Shown here piece by piece: positions 32,735 to 43,434 of a stretch of 64,000 bases of DNA. Source of the DNA: Phymatolithon calcareum (taxonomy: Eukaryota > Rhodophyta > Florideophyceae > Hapalidiales); NCBI GenBank assembly GCA_977006965.1, contig OZ345384.1:620001-684000 (forward strand). Reading direction: 5' to 3'. Position 1 is the first letter of the stretch. Each line of letters starts with the position of its first letter. Both the position numbers and the translations under genes were made by a program. The notes beneath the pieces are model-generated. The model was not told the origin of the DNA. It was given only the letters and a program-made list of their open reading frames with translations, and did no database searches.

Positions 32735-32935
32735 TTCGGAAATAGAGGTTTATCGGAACAACCTAAAAATAGTTTATTGTGAGTCTCCCGCACATCGCAA
32801 TACTTCAAGAAGCATTTCTCGTCCTTCTTCGCGTACATGCGTTTTCTGGTGAGAAGGCTTGGGTGACTTTTTGCGCCGCGCGCGAAGCTGGAAGCAAAGT
32901 GATGATTTTCGAGTTCAAATATCCTTGAAGAATTG

Positions 32936-33029
32936 TGCCCTGTTTGTGGCCCAATGGCCCTCGCAAAGTTGCCCCAAGTGTCTGCAGATGCGTTGGTAAC
33001 TTTTAAATAAAAAACTTACACTTCTTCTT
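32936..33029 (+). mobile_element. 94-bp LINE 3'-end insertion with 12-bp TSD
   Basis: CTTGAAGAATTG at 32924-32935 and 33030-33041 brackets a very short copy: CCTGTTTGTGGCCCAATGGC through GATGCGTTGGTAACTTTTAAATAAAAAA to a CTT tail. A sister of the same extent sits at 54256-54470. Confidence 0.85.
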
Positions 33030-33717
33030 CTTGAAGAATTGTTCACATCAAAATCTGTACAAATCTTTTGTTCTCGAACATGCGAGACACAAAGAAGTTT
33101 CGACCAGTTCCTCTTCGACTGCAACCTTCGTTTCCTACCGAAAATCAGACCATTTCCGGCTCCCAGACTATCCCCAAATAAGAACAAGTTTGGGAAATAT
33201 AAGCACGGCCATCCTAGGAATCCTCGATGATCTGAAACGGTGCAGCACTCGACACGGCCTAGATCGTCTTTACGAAAAATAGAGGAAACGCCATTTGAGC
33301 CGTGGAGAGAGATTAGAACTACCCCACCACGGTACAAACCGTTCTGGAACTCAGATCTCGAAACGAAGTGCAAGCGTTGCAAGAAACTGCATAAGAAAGC
33401 TCAAGAGAAAGAGGAGGCATACAAGCGATATGAAGAATGTCGTAAAGATATTCGCAAATTGTTGAACAGAAGGAAGCGGCAGCAGTATCAGAAATACATA
33501 GACGATCTTGAGGAAAAGGATGGGTCCAAGGCAATTGAACAAATCTCCCGAATGCAGAAGATACGAAGAGCTCCTAGAAACAAGATGACGAGCCGTCCAT
33601 TGCACAAGACGCTGTTCAATGCTCACGTGTCCCAGGCATGCCGAGATGTCGGGCGATGGCGATCAAGACCTTTGCACTTCGACGGTCCTTCTCAAATGCG
33701 GAACCTTATCAAACTAG
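33030..33717 (+). mobile_element. LINE fragment between endonuclease and RT
   Basis: Frame 33240-33857 (about 33270-33640 meaningful) has PRYKPFWNSDLETKCKRCKK, a long Lys/Arg/Glu coiled coil (HKKAQEKEEAYKRYEECRKD) and WREIRTTPPRYK, typical of the linker after a LINE AP-endonuclease. The preceding SDHFRLPDYP resembles the endonuclease SDHxxI motif, out of frame. It stops where the CTAG element begins. Confidence 0.6.
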
Positions 33718-34129
33718 TGTCTATTTTACGAACCCCCTCAATTGAGGGGCGATTTGAAAGCTCGAAAAAATCCATTAAGCAAATTCGGAACAGATCGCGA
33801 ACGCCATATTCGAAAAGCCTAGCTCATGTTCTGTGCGAGGAGTATCTACACTACTAGCTAAAAATCGTTCCGTTCGGCGCTGGCAACGAAAATATGTTGG
33901 TCACTCAGAAGTACCAGACCTGCTATTTCCAGGAGAAAAACACCGGCCGCGCGCAGTCGGTACATCAGTGCACACGAAGGCAGCATCTGTAAGCGGTCTT
34001 GCAGAGTGCTCCAGACTATGCAGAACCATTTCGAAGTCAAAAAAGGTGAGTAGTATGGTTCAGAATGTACTCGGGGAAAAATCAATGGTCGAGCGAGCCT
34101 GTCACATCACGTGAAATGTGTTCTGATTC

Positions 34130-34848
34130 GTCATCCATTGAAGAAAACTAAGATTAAGACAGTCATTATTGTCAATATCAAGGCGGAGAACGCTGGCGAT
34201 CACATTCCAGACGCTGAGAAGCTTGAACCGAGCCAACACCGGCAAAGCGCGGTACCGCCCAGGCCTGCTTACAGTGTTCATCCTTCCCAACTGAGCAGTT
34301 GTGCTGGGACCCGAAAGATGGTGAACTATGCTGGAGTAGGGCAAAGCCAGAGGAAACTCTGGTGGAGGCTCGTAGCGGTGCTGACGTGCAAAAAAAGCCC
34401 AGGAGGGATCTGTCACGAAGAAGAGGAGGAGAGAAGAAACAATTAAGGTATGGGAAAAGGAAGAAGAAGGCAGGTCAATGAAGATTCCTATTGAATGCAA
34501 GCTACCAGGGATCCTTTACATAGGAGAAAGAACAACACGTTTAAGGTGCCTAAGGTTGACATTCAACCGAGCACCCCTTTGGAGGAAATCAGTGTTGGGT
34601 GCGTACTGTGGGATTACCGCGGTGGTCGAACTAGTCGCCTTACAACGTACTCTAGCGACATCGAAGATGAGTACAGAAATTGAGTTTGAGTGCAAGAGAC
34701 TTACCGGAGCTCTTGTTGGGAGAGAATTACGAATCAAGAACGTTTTGAGCAGCCAGATGACTATAGCGTAGAGATTATGCAAGAGCTGCCCCGTTACTCC
34801 AAGGTGAGGCTTTGGGAGCTCTCAAAAATAAAATCATCAAATATCCCA
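34130..34848 (+). mobile_element. LINE C-terminal copy nested in the CTAG element
   Basis: 34130-34450 contains CWDPKDGELCWSRAKPEETL-like tail sequence in shifting frames. 34452-34848 is 99% identical to 12764-13160 and keeps the 97-codon end frame 34478-34771. It must have arrived after the host element or been carried with it. Confidence 0.7.
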
Positions 34849-35261
34849 TCCTTCCCAATCTTCATCGCGAAACGCCTGTTTATCGTCTACAATGGCGATC
34901 ACATGCTCGTCATAAGGGCACAGAAGCTTCGATACAACCTTCAGAAGCTCTAAAAGCCCTCTTCCGAGCGCTCTCGCCTTAGTCTTACAGGGCCCTTGAG
35001 ACCAAACATCGCACCGGGAACTTGATGTCATCAGGCCCGACCGCGAGCCGAATACGTGTGCGGAAACTTCGCACTCTAAATGGAGACTTCTTATCCGAGA
35101 ATTGTTGTATTGGACTTCGTTCGAAGTACGATTGCGCAGTGACTATGCTTCCCCAAGTTACCTGCGAAAACTTGCTGCTTTGACGTCCGCTAAGCTGAGA
35201 AGAAAGGTTCGAAAAGAGACTACAGTGGCATAGCCTATTAAGTTTTTCGAAATACTCGCCC

Positions 35262-35690
35262 TCATGCAAGAGTTGAGTTCGGCGCTGAGAGCGCTTTCTG
35301 GAAGGCTACCAGGCCGAAGAAGTATTTCACCGGCCCTTCTTCTTCCAAAACATGGATGCCGGTGGCCGAATACCTCCGGTTGATTTCATTCAGAGTGCAA
35401 TCAAGTGAATTAGGCGACATGTACTCTGCGAAGTACCGCTGGTCACCTCGGTCAAGATTATGTCGATCCGACGAATTACCACAGAAAGCACACTGTGTCA
35501 AAGAGATTTTGAAGGCGAGATGGCCCACGGAATAGCAGTTCTGTGCAGTCTTGTGGCCGCGTATGCCGGTATAAAACGCATTGCATGTGTGGATTCATAC
35601 TTGGTGAGTGCTGACTCTGCAGAGATTCAACAAGTGGGCCTATATCTAGTTCATAGGGGCCATCTAACTCTCCTGGTGATTTTCTAGGTT
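35262..35690. other. Unexplained coding-like segment inside the CTAG element
   Basis: The plus strand reads FEGEMAHGIAVLCSL (35503-35550), matching FEGEMAHGTAVLLRL at about 44659-44706. On the minus strand frame 35528-35262 contains DQRYFAEYMSPNSLDCTLNE, faintly like a copia-type protease region. Neither assignment is secure. Confidence 0.3.
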
Positions 35691-37879
35691 GCTAGCTGGC
35701 TGTTATTCTCTGGTGACCATGCAGAATGTCAGCAGTACATGACGCAGCGAAGGTTTTGTGAAGTGCCGGGCGAGCAACTCATCGACAGCATTTGACACGC
35801 GCATTACTTGTCGACGTTCAGTCGCCCCAGAGCGTACATTTGCATTCGAGAGCAGTGTTGGACGCCACGTTACCCCTAAGAAAAGCAAAAAGATGACTGC
35901 AGAGGTCATGATGACTACTTTTTGTTGTGCAAGATAACTGCAGAGTTTGAAAATGCAAGACCTCGACCATTGTGTTCTCACAATGCAATACGCTTGATAG
36001 TGCCACAAAATACATTTGCGACATTTCTACTTTTAGGAATTGCTTCACTAAGCATGCTGAAGACATCTACGAGCTTGGCGCTGTTGATGCGCTTGATAGC
36101 GAGTAACTTTCATGAGCAAAAAATTAAAAGAATCTATTCCCTCAATTGAGGGAAAATTTCCGTAAAATAGACACTAGCAATCGATTGAGGACATACCGAG
36201 CCGATTGTGGGAGAGTAATCGATCGAAATACAGCCCCATGAAGCCCAGTTCTATTCGTCCGGACAAATTTCGAATGGTTGGGGAATAAGGACACATCCCT
36301 AGTCTCAAAAACAGTCCGAAGAAAAATTACGTACGCGGTAAGTTACCTATTCATCATTGGAGACCATCACTACAAAAAGTCATTTCTCCAAGCAACGACC
36401 AACTACTCAAATCTCGTATCTTGAATCTCCGTCCTTATAATCCAAAATTTGACCCGCACAGATTGTGCGGGCACGCTATCCCGCCAACAGAACAACAGGA
36501 TCTACGAGTCAAGCTTCATCATATTATTCCACTCGCTGCACATAGCGCGAGCATGTTGCGAGCATACAGGGTTTCATTGGAACTAGGCGGTGCTGAACCG
36601 CACAACCACAAGACACCAACTAATCAAACAGGACGCTTCCCATTCATAAGGTAAGAGTACCTCAATCCAGCTCCGGCATCACATTATCTCTCACAAGCCA
36701 GACAAAGCGCTGATGCAAAGGAATTGGAAGCGGCTTACAATACTGAAATGCAAATGCACGAAGAAGTTGGCACATTCCAATATGTCGACATCCGCTCGGT
36801 CGCTGACAACGCACTCGTTTCCAAACCTGTTTTCACGCTGCGGCATACGCATGGCGAGGAAGAAAAGTAATCAATTACAAAGTGCAGGCATCGTCTCCTG
36901 GAAACAAACTCATACCAGGTATCCATTACGATCCAGAAACAGTTGCAGAATACGCAGCAGATAAAGATTCAGTGCGTTTAATGCTTGCTATAGCCGCCCA
37001 GATGAAACTTACTCCGTACCACGTCGATCTGGTCAACGCGTTTCTTCACGAGGATTACGAAGGACATGAACCACTGTATATGCAACCACTTCCACACTTC
37101 GACGGAACACCGCGATTCCACGGCATAGTCGCGCGAATTGTCGAAAATATTTTCGGGACACCCAATGCGCCAAAAATATTCACTGAAAGGCTAAGAAAGC
37201 ATCTCGTAGAAAACGTATACACGCAACTCAGCGCAGACAGAAGCATGTATGTGAAACGAAACGGTGGAGATCTATTAATCATGGCCGTCAAAATGGGCGA
37301 TTTTAGCGTGGCCACAAAGTACAAGAAGCTATATCATGAGCTGCTGAAATCCCTTGCTAAAAATACCGAGTCAAAGATCTTTGTATCACCACGCACACGC
37401 TACGATGGACCATCAACAGGGATGAAAACACAGAATCAATACACACATCGAAACCCAAATTGGCACAGATATTTATCAACTCACATCGTATGCAAGACTG
37501 CATTGGTGCGAAGTCACCTTAGCAAGGCATAACCATGCATGCGGTAGAACATGATGAAGAAATACTTGATCCGAATATTTGTCCGTTTGGCAGCAGAGTT
37601 GGAATCTTGCGATACCTAGTGGACTGGATGCGCATAGACCTGGGATATATCACTGGCGATATCGCACAACATATACAGCGACCGACCATGCGGCATGGAA
37701 AGCGTTGAAACATGTAGAAAGGTAACACAAAACGATTCGGAATTCTGTACCAAGATGGGCATCCTGTACGAACGGCACAATCAGACGCAGACTTCGCGGG
37801 ATATAAAGACAGTCGACAATCAACATACGGAACAATCATATACTTTCCCGATTCGCCGATATCTTGGTGCTCTCGGCGC

Positions 37880-39778
37880 ATGAAATCAGTGATGACCAGC
37901 ACCTGTGCCGCAGAGTACATGACCGCCAGCAACACAGCACTTCAGGTTCAGTGGCTGCGCAATCTTTTTCAAGAAATCATGCAACAAAGACTACCACCCA
38001 CGACCTTGGGGGTAGACTATCGCGCCGCAATGGCAATCGCAGGCACAGCAGCCTCCATCAGGAATTCCAAATACATCAACGTCAGGTACCACCTTATCCA
38101 GGACAAAGTGCGACAAGGAGAAATCTCAACCATACACGCACCATCAGAGCTACTCCCAGTGGACGCCATGTGCGGCAAGCTGAAATGCATCCCGACGGCT
38201 TGGCGAAGAGCAACGCTGATTCCGATTTACAAGAAAGGAGTGACACACGAAGCTGGGAACTACAGACCGATATCGCTCCTAAGCCAAGTGCGGAAAATAA
38301 TTGACGCTGCCATGGACTCGGCGATACGCAGCCGGTACAAGTTTCACCACTTCCAATTAGGATTCCAAAGAAATAAGGGGACAGAGCTCGCGATACTAAG
38401 GTCCACGAGCACAATGAAGAAGGGACACCGCGTTGTAGCCGTTCTCGATCTCTCGGCGGCTTACGATCGGGTTCCTAGGGACATACTCCAGAAGCGTGTG
38501 GACAAATGCCTACCCGCAGACTTAGCGGAGATGGTCAGATACCTGCTCAAACCATCCTGGATTACAACGGCCGGAGACGAGGAAAAGAAGTGGCTCCTTA
38601 TTGACCGCGGAGTCCCCCAAGGATCGCCCCTGAGCCCCTGCTTGTACAACTTGTTCATGGACACATTCGCGTTCGCAATGGAAAAAGCACCTCGGCATAT
38701 GTCGAAGCACCCCGCGGTACTTTTCGCGGACGACGTGCAGCTCCAAGCCACCAATTCCGATGGTATGCAATGGCTTTTGGATACGGCGACGAGCTGGGCC
38801 ACAGAAAATGGAATGACATGGAACACTAAGAAAGGAAAAAGCGAAGTGCTTATCTATCCCGGATTATTCAAACGCAAGTTCCGGCTCTCAGGCCAGGAGC
38901 TCCACGAAACCCGCCTACTGGAATACCTGGGAACCACGATCGACAACACGGGAGTAACCCACCACGCAACACTAAACCGCATCAACGCGGCGAAGGGAAT
39001 CATCATGGGACTAAAAGACCTGGGAGTCCAAGCGCAAGGACTAGCTACTACCAAGAATATAGCAATGTACAAGGCTCTTGTGCAATGCAGATGGGAGTAC
39101 GCGATACACCTCACACCATGGACAAACTCAGTCGAAGCGCAGATCAACCAAGCGGAGGGTTTGTTCTACTCTGTTGCCTTCGGTAACTACGCGAAACGAT
39201 TGCACGCCCGAATGCGAGCCCTCTGTAGAATTACTCCACCAAAGATAAGAAGAGCGCAACTCGGAGAGCACTTCGCACAGAGGCTTATACGAGGGAAGGA
39301 CGAAATCGAGAAGGAAGAAAATTACGCTGGAAAAGAAGGGGACATACAGCAAGCAGAGATGGATATCCGCTATCTGCAGGAGCATGAGCTCCTAAGAGGC
39401 AGTACCGAGCGAGCCGTACGAGGGCTGGTGACCCACAAACACGAGAGCCACCGCCGACGACAGGAATGGATTGAAAAGGAAGAAGAAAAAGAGAGAAAAA
39501 TTACCGTGGACACTAAGGAGAAAGTAAGCCCTGTACTCCAAATTCGATCCAGGAAACACCGACTCCTAGCAGTTAAGTGGTTCTTCGGCCGCTTCCCACC
39601 ACGAAGAGCAGAGTCGTACGTTGAACATTTCAACGAGGTCGCAGAAGAGAATCTGAAAACTCTACAACGAAATTTGACAAGTCCAAGAGCAGAAGAATCT
39701 TGGGAAAAAGGGACGAAAACGGCGATTGACAAACTTTTAGCACTGGAAATCCATATGTTAGAAGAAATGATAGTGTAA
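37880..39778 (+). CDS. Chimeric open frame: copia RNase H end fused to LINE reverse transcriptase
   Basis: 632 codons, ATG at 37880. Residues 1-96 are copia RNase H. From residue 97 (38168) the frame is LINE ORF2 with RT motifs GNYRPISLLS, VLDLSAAYDRV (motif A), RGVPQGSPLSPCLYN (motif B) and FADDV (motif C, D284/D285), then thumb (LEYLGTTIDNTGVTHHATL), connection (ALVQCRWEYAIHLTPW) and a C-terminal segment with RKHRLLAVKWFFGRFPP. The LINE part is undamaged in frame, so it is young. It lacks endonuclease and the first RT segment, so it is a 5'-truncated copy. The fusion is an accident of insertion. Whether it is expressed is unknown. Confidence 0.85.
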   Translation: MKSVMTSTCAAEYMTASNTALQVQWLRNLFQEIMQQRLPPTTLGVDYRAAMAIAGTAASIRNSKYINVRYHLIQDKVRQGEISTIHAPSELLPVDAMCGKLKCIPTAWRRATLIPIYKKGVTHEAGNYRPISLLSQVRKIIDAAMDSAIRSRYKFHHFQLGFQRNKGTELAILRSTSTMKKGHRVVAVLDLSAAYDRVPRDILQKRVDKCLPADLAEMVRYLLKPSWITTAGDEEKKWLLIDRGVPQGSPLSPCLYNLFMDTFAFAMEKAPRHMSKHPAVLFADDVQLQATNSDGMQWLLDTATSWATENGMTWNTKKGKSEVLIYPGLFKRKFRLSGQELHETRLLEYLGTTIDNTGVTHHATLNRINAAKGIIMGLKDLGVQAQGLATTKNIAMYKALVQCRWEYAIHLTPWTNSVEAQINQAEGLFYSVAFGNYAKRLHARMRALCRITPPKIRRAQLGEHFAQRLIRGKDEIEKEENYAGKEGDIQQAEMDIRYLQEHELLRGSTERAVRGLVTHKHESHRRRQEWIEKEEEKERKITVDTKEKVSPVLQIRSRKHRLLAVKWFFGRFPPRRAESYVEHFNEVAEENLKTLQRNLTSPRAEESWEKGTKTAIDKLLALEIHMLEEMIV

Positions 39779-39891
39779 TGTGATCTGATTGGGTAATGAG
39801 ATGGCAGTATCAACGGGAAGCTGCTCTGGTGTTGGTGAATACCGGCGTTGAGGGCTTCTAAAATAAAAATCTACAATTTCCCCCCCCCCCC
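38168..39891 (+). mobile_element. LINE insertion in copia, 13-bp TSD, C-rich 3' end
   Basis: CCCAGTGGACGCC at 38155-38167 recurs at 39892-39904, and copia coding continues after it. The 3' UTR has GCGTTGAGGGCTTCTAAAATAAAA and ends CTACAATTT followed by a run of C (39880-39894) rather than A. The truncated sister at 46952-47101 ends in the same TACAATTTCCCCC. Confidence 0.9.
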
Positions 39892-40204
39892 CCCAGTGGA
39901 CGCCTTGACGAAACCACTCTCAGCTGAATCTTTCCACAGCACCGGGCAGATTCAATTGTCTCCGCCCATCGAAACATACCCACCGCTGTCGGGGAATCAT
40001 AGAGATATCCATTTCATAGGTTCCGATGGGCAGTCGGGGTATCATAACTAAGTTCAATAAATATGTCCCTGAATGCCCTGCATGAGGCAAGAGGATAGTA
40101 TCCAAACACGTGTTACACCTTAATGTAATGTGCACAATGTCACTCAGGAAGTGAATGTGTCCCAGACCAAGGTTGTTTCCCCTATTGGAGGAAGTCCGTT
40201 AGGC

Positions 40205-40850
40205 TCTTATGGACGCTATCAATAACCACGGGAAGCAAAATGTGTCCCCTTCAGAAGTAATTTTCGTCCTTGACTTTATATCTCGACGGTGCAGCCGAGG
40301 CGGGCATTTGATTGGCATTGCTCTTCCCCACTATGTCCGGATTGATCGAGAGTCAGAGAATGGTATGGAACTGCTCATGCCAGGGGTGGCCATGGGAATG
40401 GCCGGATATGCGTGGTTCAGGAATAACAACTCGTATGTGTGGGGTTGAATGGAAAGGTTTACTTTGTCGTTGATCGATGCCCTCACCTTCTGCCGTCGGT
40501 CCAAGAGTTTCAATACTAAACGACAAAACACACTAGATGTCCTACCATAGGTACGTAAGCGGAACACCTAGATGGAGAGGTAGGATTGATTACCAAGCCA
40601 ACACGGCCACGGAAAGCCAGGGAGATTGTATATACTACTGGCCGGTGAATCTTGCGGCGACGAAGGATTAGAAAAGACAGTAACACTGACGAGACAGGAA
40701 CTGGAAGCCGTCACTTGTAAATTCCGTCATGAAGTGAACATCCACTATACGTCTAAAAGGAAATTTCATCGATACTGTTTGAAGCATGGGAGTTCCGCGG
40801 ACAGCACCTGCTCTCGAAGTTAACCTGAATACTTTGAAAGGTTGCGGAGG
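40205..40850. other. Uncharacterised
   Basis: Small frames (40209-40448 +, 40626-40823 +) without recognised domains, between the copia end and a LINE fragment. Confidence 0.3.
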
Positions 40851-40854
40851 TGAC

Positions 40855-41165
40855 AAGTGACGCTCAGGCAGAGCTGGAACTCAATGCACTTGACCGCATT
40901 CGAAAATCGAAAATAGAAACGAACATCCAAGACAGAGGTGTCCTTCGACAAGCGTGGGAAGAGCAAGATGTATGCCGTGTCAGGAAAATCACCTTTTCCC
41001 AGCATGGTGTACCGCACTAAGTAGTGAGGATGGAAGAAAGCAGGGGAAGCATTCTCCGCGCAAGATGGCTTTTGGGTTCTTTCCAAGATATCAGCCGATA
41101 TGATAGAGGCAATGGGCACTCAGGGTGCATGGGAAGTTAGAACACTGAAAAGCATAGTGAGAAAG
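40855..41165 (+). mobile_element. LINE ORF2 C-terminus fragment
   Basis: The translation LELNALDRIRK, LRQAWEEQDVCR, VVRMEESRGSILRARWLLGS matches the minus-strand fragment at 31863-32231. A TAA interrupts after VPH (about 41021). It ends at the 9-bp duplication of the next element. Confidence 0.6.
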
Positions 41166-41599
41166 GATATAATATGGACGCATATTTTCAGTGTCACTAA
41201 TTCTCGAGTCTGTGTCACTAATTGCGAAAAACGCATTCCAGTGTCACTATTCTTATAAATGGCACGTCAGTGTCACTAATCTGAAAAACAGCGCGTTGGT
41301 GTGACTATTTTATAAGCATGGCATCTCAGTGTCACTAATCTTCCGAACGGTTCGACTGTGTCATTAAAAGTTACAGAAGAAGCGAGAAATGAACAATTTT
41401 CGAGACATAGTTATTGAAAAGTCTATTCCTCCGGTCAGCATTTGGATCCTATGTCCTACGCGGTTTCTTGTGGTTTTCGCTGCGGGCGCCCCGGCCAGTA
41501 CGCGTCGTGTCTTACTAAACATCTCGTGCTTTGACTTCAGAACAAACCTTCTTCGTTTTACATGCACTCAATGAAGGTCCTGCTTTTCCGCAGATTGTT

Positions 41600-42470
41600 T
41601 CTATTGAATTAGTTTGACTTCTTCAACAAAAGTTTCTCTGTTATCCATCGGGACAGTGTCATTCGTTGTAGAATGCAGCTCTTGGGTATTTGAGTTTTCA
41701 GGCGGATTCCATTTTTCTTTCGCCATTTTCCTCCTCAGAATCTCGCAAGAAAGGATCTCCCGTATTTGGATTCGGCACATAATGCGGAATCTGTCTGTAC
41801 TTCCTCTTTCCATCGGCTGAAGAAAGTTTGTTCAACTTCCTTGTGGTGGTCTGAACGTTTTTTTGACTATGGCATTAGATGCATTCCGTATTCCCAGCGT
41901 GGCTGGAGTAGTGCTTTGTACACCAGGATGCATTTTGGATGGTCAGCCCTTCCTTGAATATTCCGAGTATGCGTATGGCATACATTTTGGACCTTGCATA
42001 CTTCAGGCGTCGTAGCATTTTCGTTTCTGATACTCGCGTGGGACCTCGGGAAACTCCAAGATACGTGGCTTCCGGAACGTGGGTCGGGATATTTTTCGTG
42101 AGCTTTAATGTCACACGTGCTGTTCCTCTGATTTTAGGAGGAGACCAGAGGTGGGTTTTGTACACTACTGAATCGTGTTACAGCAACAAAATAAGAAGAT
42201 CTTCTTAAGACAGAATCCAGTCAAAAACCCTTACCAGCATGAGTGTTTTCGCTTACAACAGAACGTTGTCTAGGAATAGGATAGCGGGAACATCCGCCCA
42301 GGTGCTCAGAATGTTGCTCATCCGCTCGGAAAACTCATCCATGAGATTGATCTACAAACTCGGACTGAGGGGGCCATGTGGTACACCCCTGTCCACTGAA
42401 CGCTACTTCTTTTCGGCATCACCAAATGTTGAAACTCATAACAGTGGCAGAAGTGCCTCAGTCACAGGCT
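41600..42470 (-). mobile_element. Dead LINE RT inside element A
   Basis: Minus-strand reading: RT motif B as VDRGVPHGPLSP (about 42400), a ruined motif C FLDNVLL, then ATYLGVSRGPTRVSETKML (42090-42030) and a connection fragment at 41813-41601. A plus-oriented LINE 3' UTR piece (42130-42235) sits within it. Stops throughout. Confidence 0.6.
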
Positions 42471-42479
42471 ATTGCGCAG

Positions 42480-43180
42480 ACGCAGGCTTCCATTACGTGG
42501 CTCGTTCGATTCAGGAAGTGTTTTCTCGCCACTTTATAGCATGGAACTTTGAACGAGGAAAGGTGTCCCACCACCACAGCTGGAAATTGATATCCCTGTG
42601 TTTTAGTGTCTTCCTCGCTTACCTTTTCTTTACCGCCGGTGCTAGTCCCTATCGGCTTAAATATGATAACTATCGGAATTTTTTGCAATCGAATAGCTTT
42701 TCTGTAGATGCACACGTAACTAATATCGGGCTTGGACGAGAAAAGCAGCTAAATGTGCCTGATATCCTTTTTTGATCAGCTTCTCGACAGTTGTTCTCCT
42801 TTCGCCAGCTCCGTGGCTCTTATAATGGCCAGATCTATGCCTTTTGGATTCCAAGCTGATACCAGTGATTAACGAACAGCTCGACCAGCTTTATATCGAT
42901 AGCACTCTCGATAATTTACTTGCTTGGCGATAGTTTCCCTGTTTCCGGTGTGTTCTATTCTTGTATATTGGAGCGAGGAGAGCTTTCCGCAAGTGGAGAG
43001 GAATGTAGCTGCATCAACCACAGTCTCTCTATACGGCCGTGATCACGACTGCATTCAGAGATGCAATCATTTTCAGCACTCGACATGTTTAGTATAGACA
43101 AAATCTATTCACATGATCTGCATTGATATTTCGAAAAGTTTTCCGAAACTTTTGCCGAAGAGCATCAGTGTGTCTTATTG
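42480..43180. other. Interior of element A, unassigned
   Basis: Frame 42239-42775 (+) runs antisense to the LINE and is probably a shadow. No transposase motif recognised. Confidence 0.3.
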
Positions 43181-43434
43181 AGTTGCTATTAGTGACACAG
43201 AAGAGCCAATTTAGGATTAGTGACGCTGAAACATCATTTCTCTGATTAGTGACACAGACGTGCCGTTTTTCATATTAGTGACACAGACGTGCTGTTTTTC
43301 AATTTAGTGACACGGACGTGAAAATTAGTGACAGGGAAAAATATTTAGCCATATAATATTATGCAAATCTGATTCCGGCACATAAGAATTTTTGATGCCA
43401 GTAGAATGCATAATTAGAAAGGGGCCGACTTTCC

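Larger units (their letters stand above)
33718..36173. mobile_element. 2.46-kb terminal-inverted-repeat DNA element flanked by CTAG
   Basis: TGTCTATTTTACG at 33718-33730 is matched by its exact complement at 36161-36173. A few bases inward each end carries a palindrome with core CCTCAATTGAGG (33734-33749, 36138-36153). CTAG flanks both sides (33714-33717, 36174-36177), so the duplication is TA or CTAG. It contains a LINE (34130-34848) and no transposase I can recognise, so it is non-autonomous or gutted. A TA/CTAG target recalls IS630/Tc1-mariner-type insertion. Confidence 0.65.
36421..40051 (+). mobile_element. Decayed Ty1/copia retrotransposon, split by a LINE
   Basis: RT starts near 36700 (KELEAAYNTEMQMHEEVGTF), continues in 36882-37532 with ADKDSVRLMLAIAAQMKL, YHVDLVNAFLHEDYEG and EPLYMQPLP, then NICPFGSRVGILRYLVDW..D..YITGDIAQH (about 37575-37670) and RNase H (STCAAEYMTASNTALQVQWL at 37892, KYINVRYHLIQDKV at about 38070). 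The C-terminal ALTKPLSAESF resumes at 39902 after the inserted LINE. Frameshifts and stops near 37510 and 37710 kill it. Gag, protease and integrase are absent, and no LTRs were identified. Confidence 0.85.
41176..43350. mobile_element. Mutator-like DNA element A: iterated GTGTCACTAAT termini, 9-bp TSD
   Basis: The 9-bp ATATAATAT at 41167-41175 is repeated exactly at 43351-43359. The ends begin GGACGCATATTTTCAGTGTC and, on the opposite strand, GGCTAAATATTTTTCCCTGTC. Each terminal region (about 41190-41360 and 43185-43345) holds five to seven copies of GTGTCACTAAT spaced roughly 25-35 bp, in inverted orientation at the two ends. Long inverted termini plus a 9-bp duplication fit the MULE superfamily. 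Inside I see only LINE remnants on the minus strand and no transposase, so it would need a helper in trans. Confidence 0.8.

Noticed and set aside
41190-41360. Regularly spaced GTGTCACTAAT copies as a CRISPR array
   Set aside because: Repeats are only 11 bp, imperfect and paired with an inverted array at the other end of a transposon with a TSD in a eukaryotic genome.
42239-42775. 178-codon plus-strand frame
   Set aside because: It overlaps, antisense, a recognisable LINE RT motif B and shows no domain of its own.
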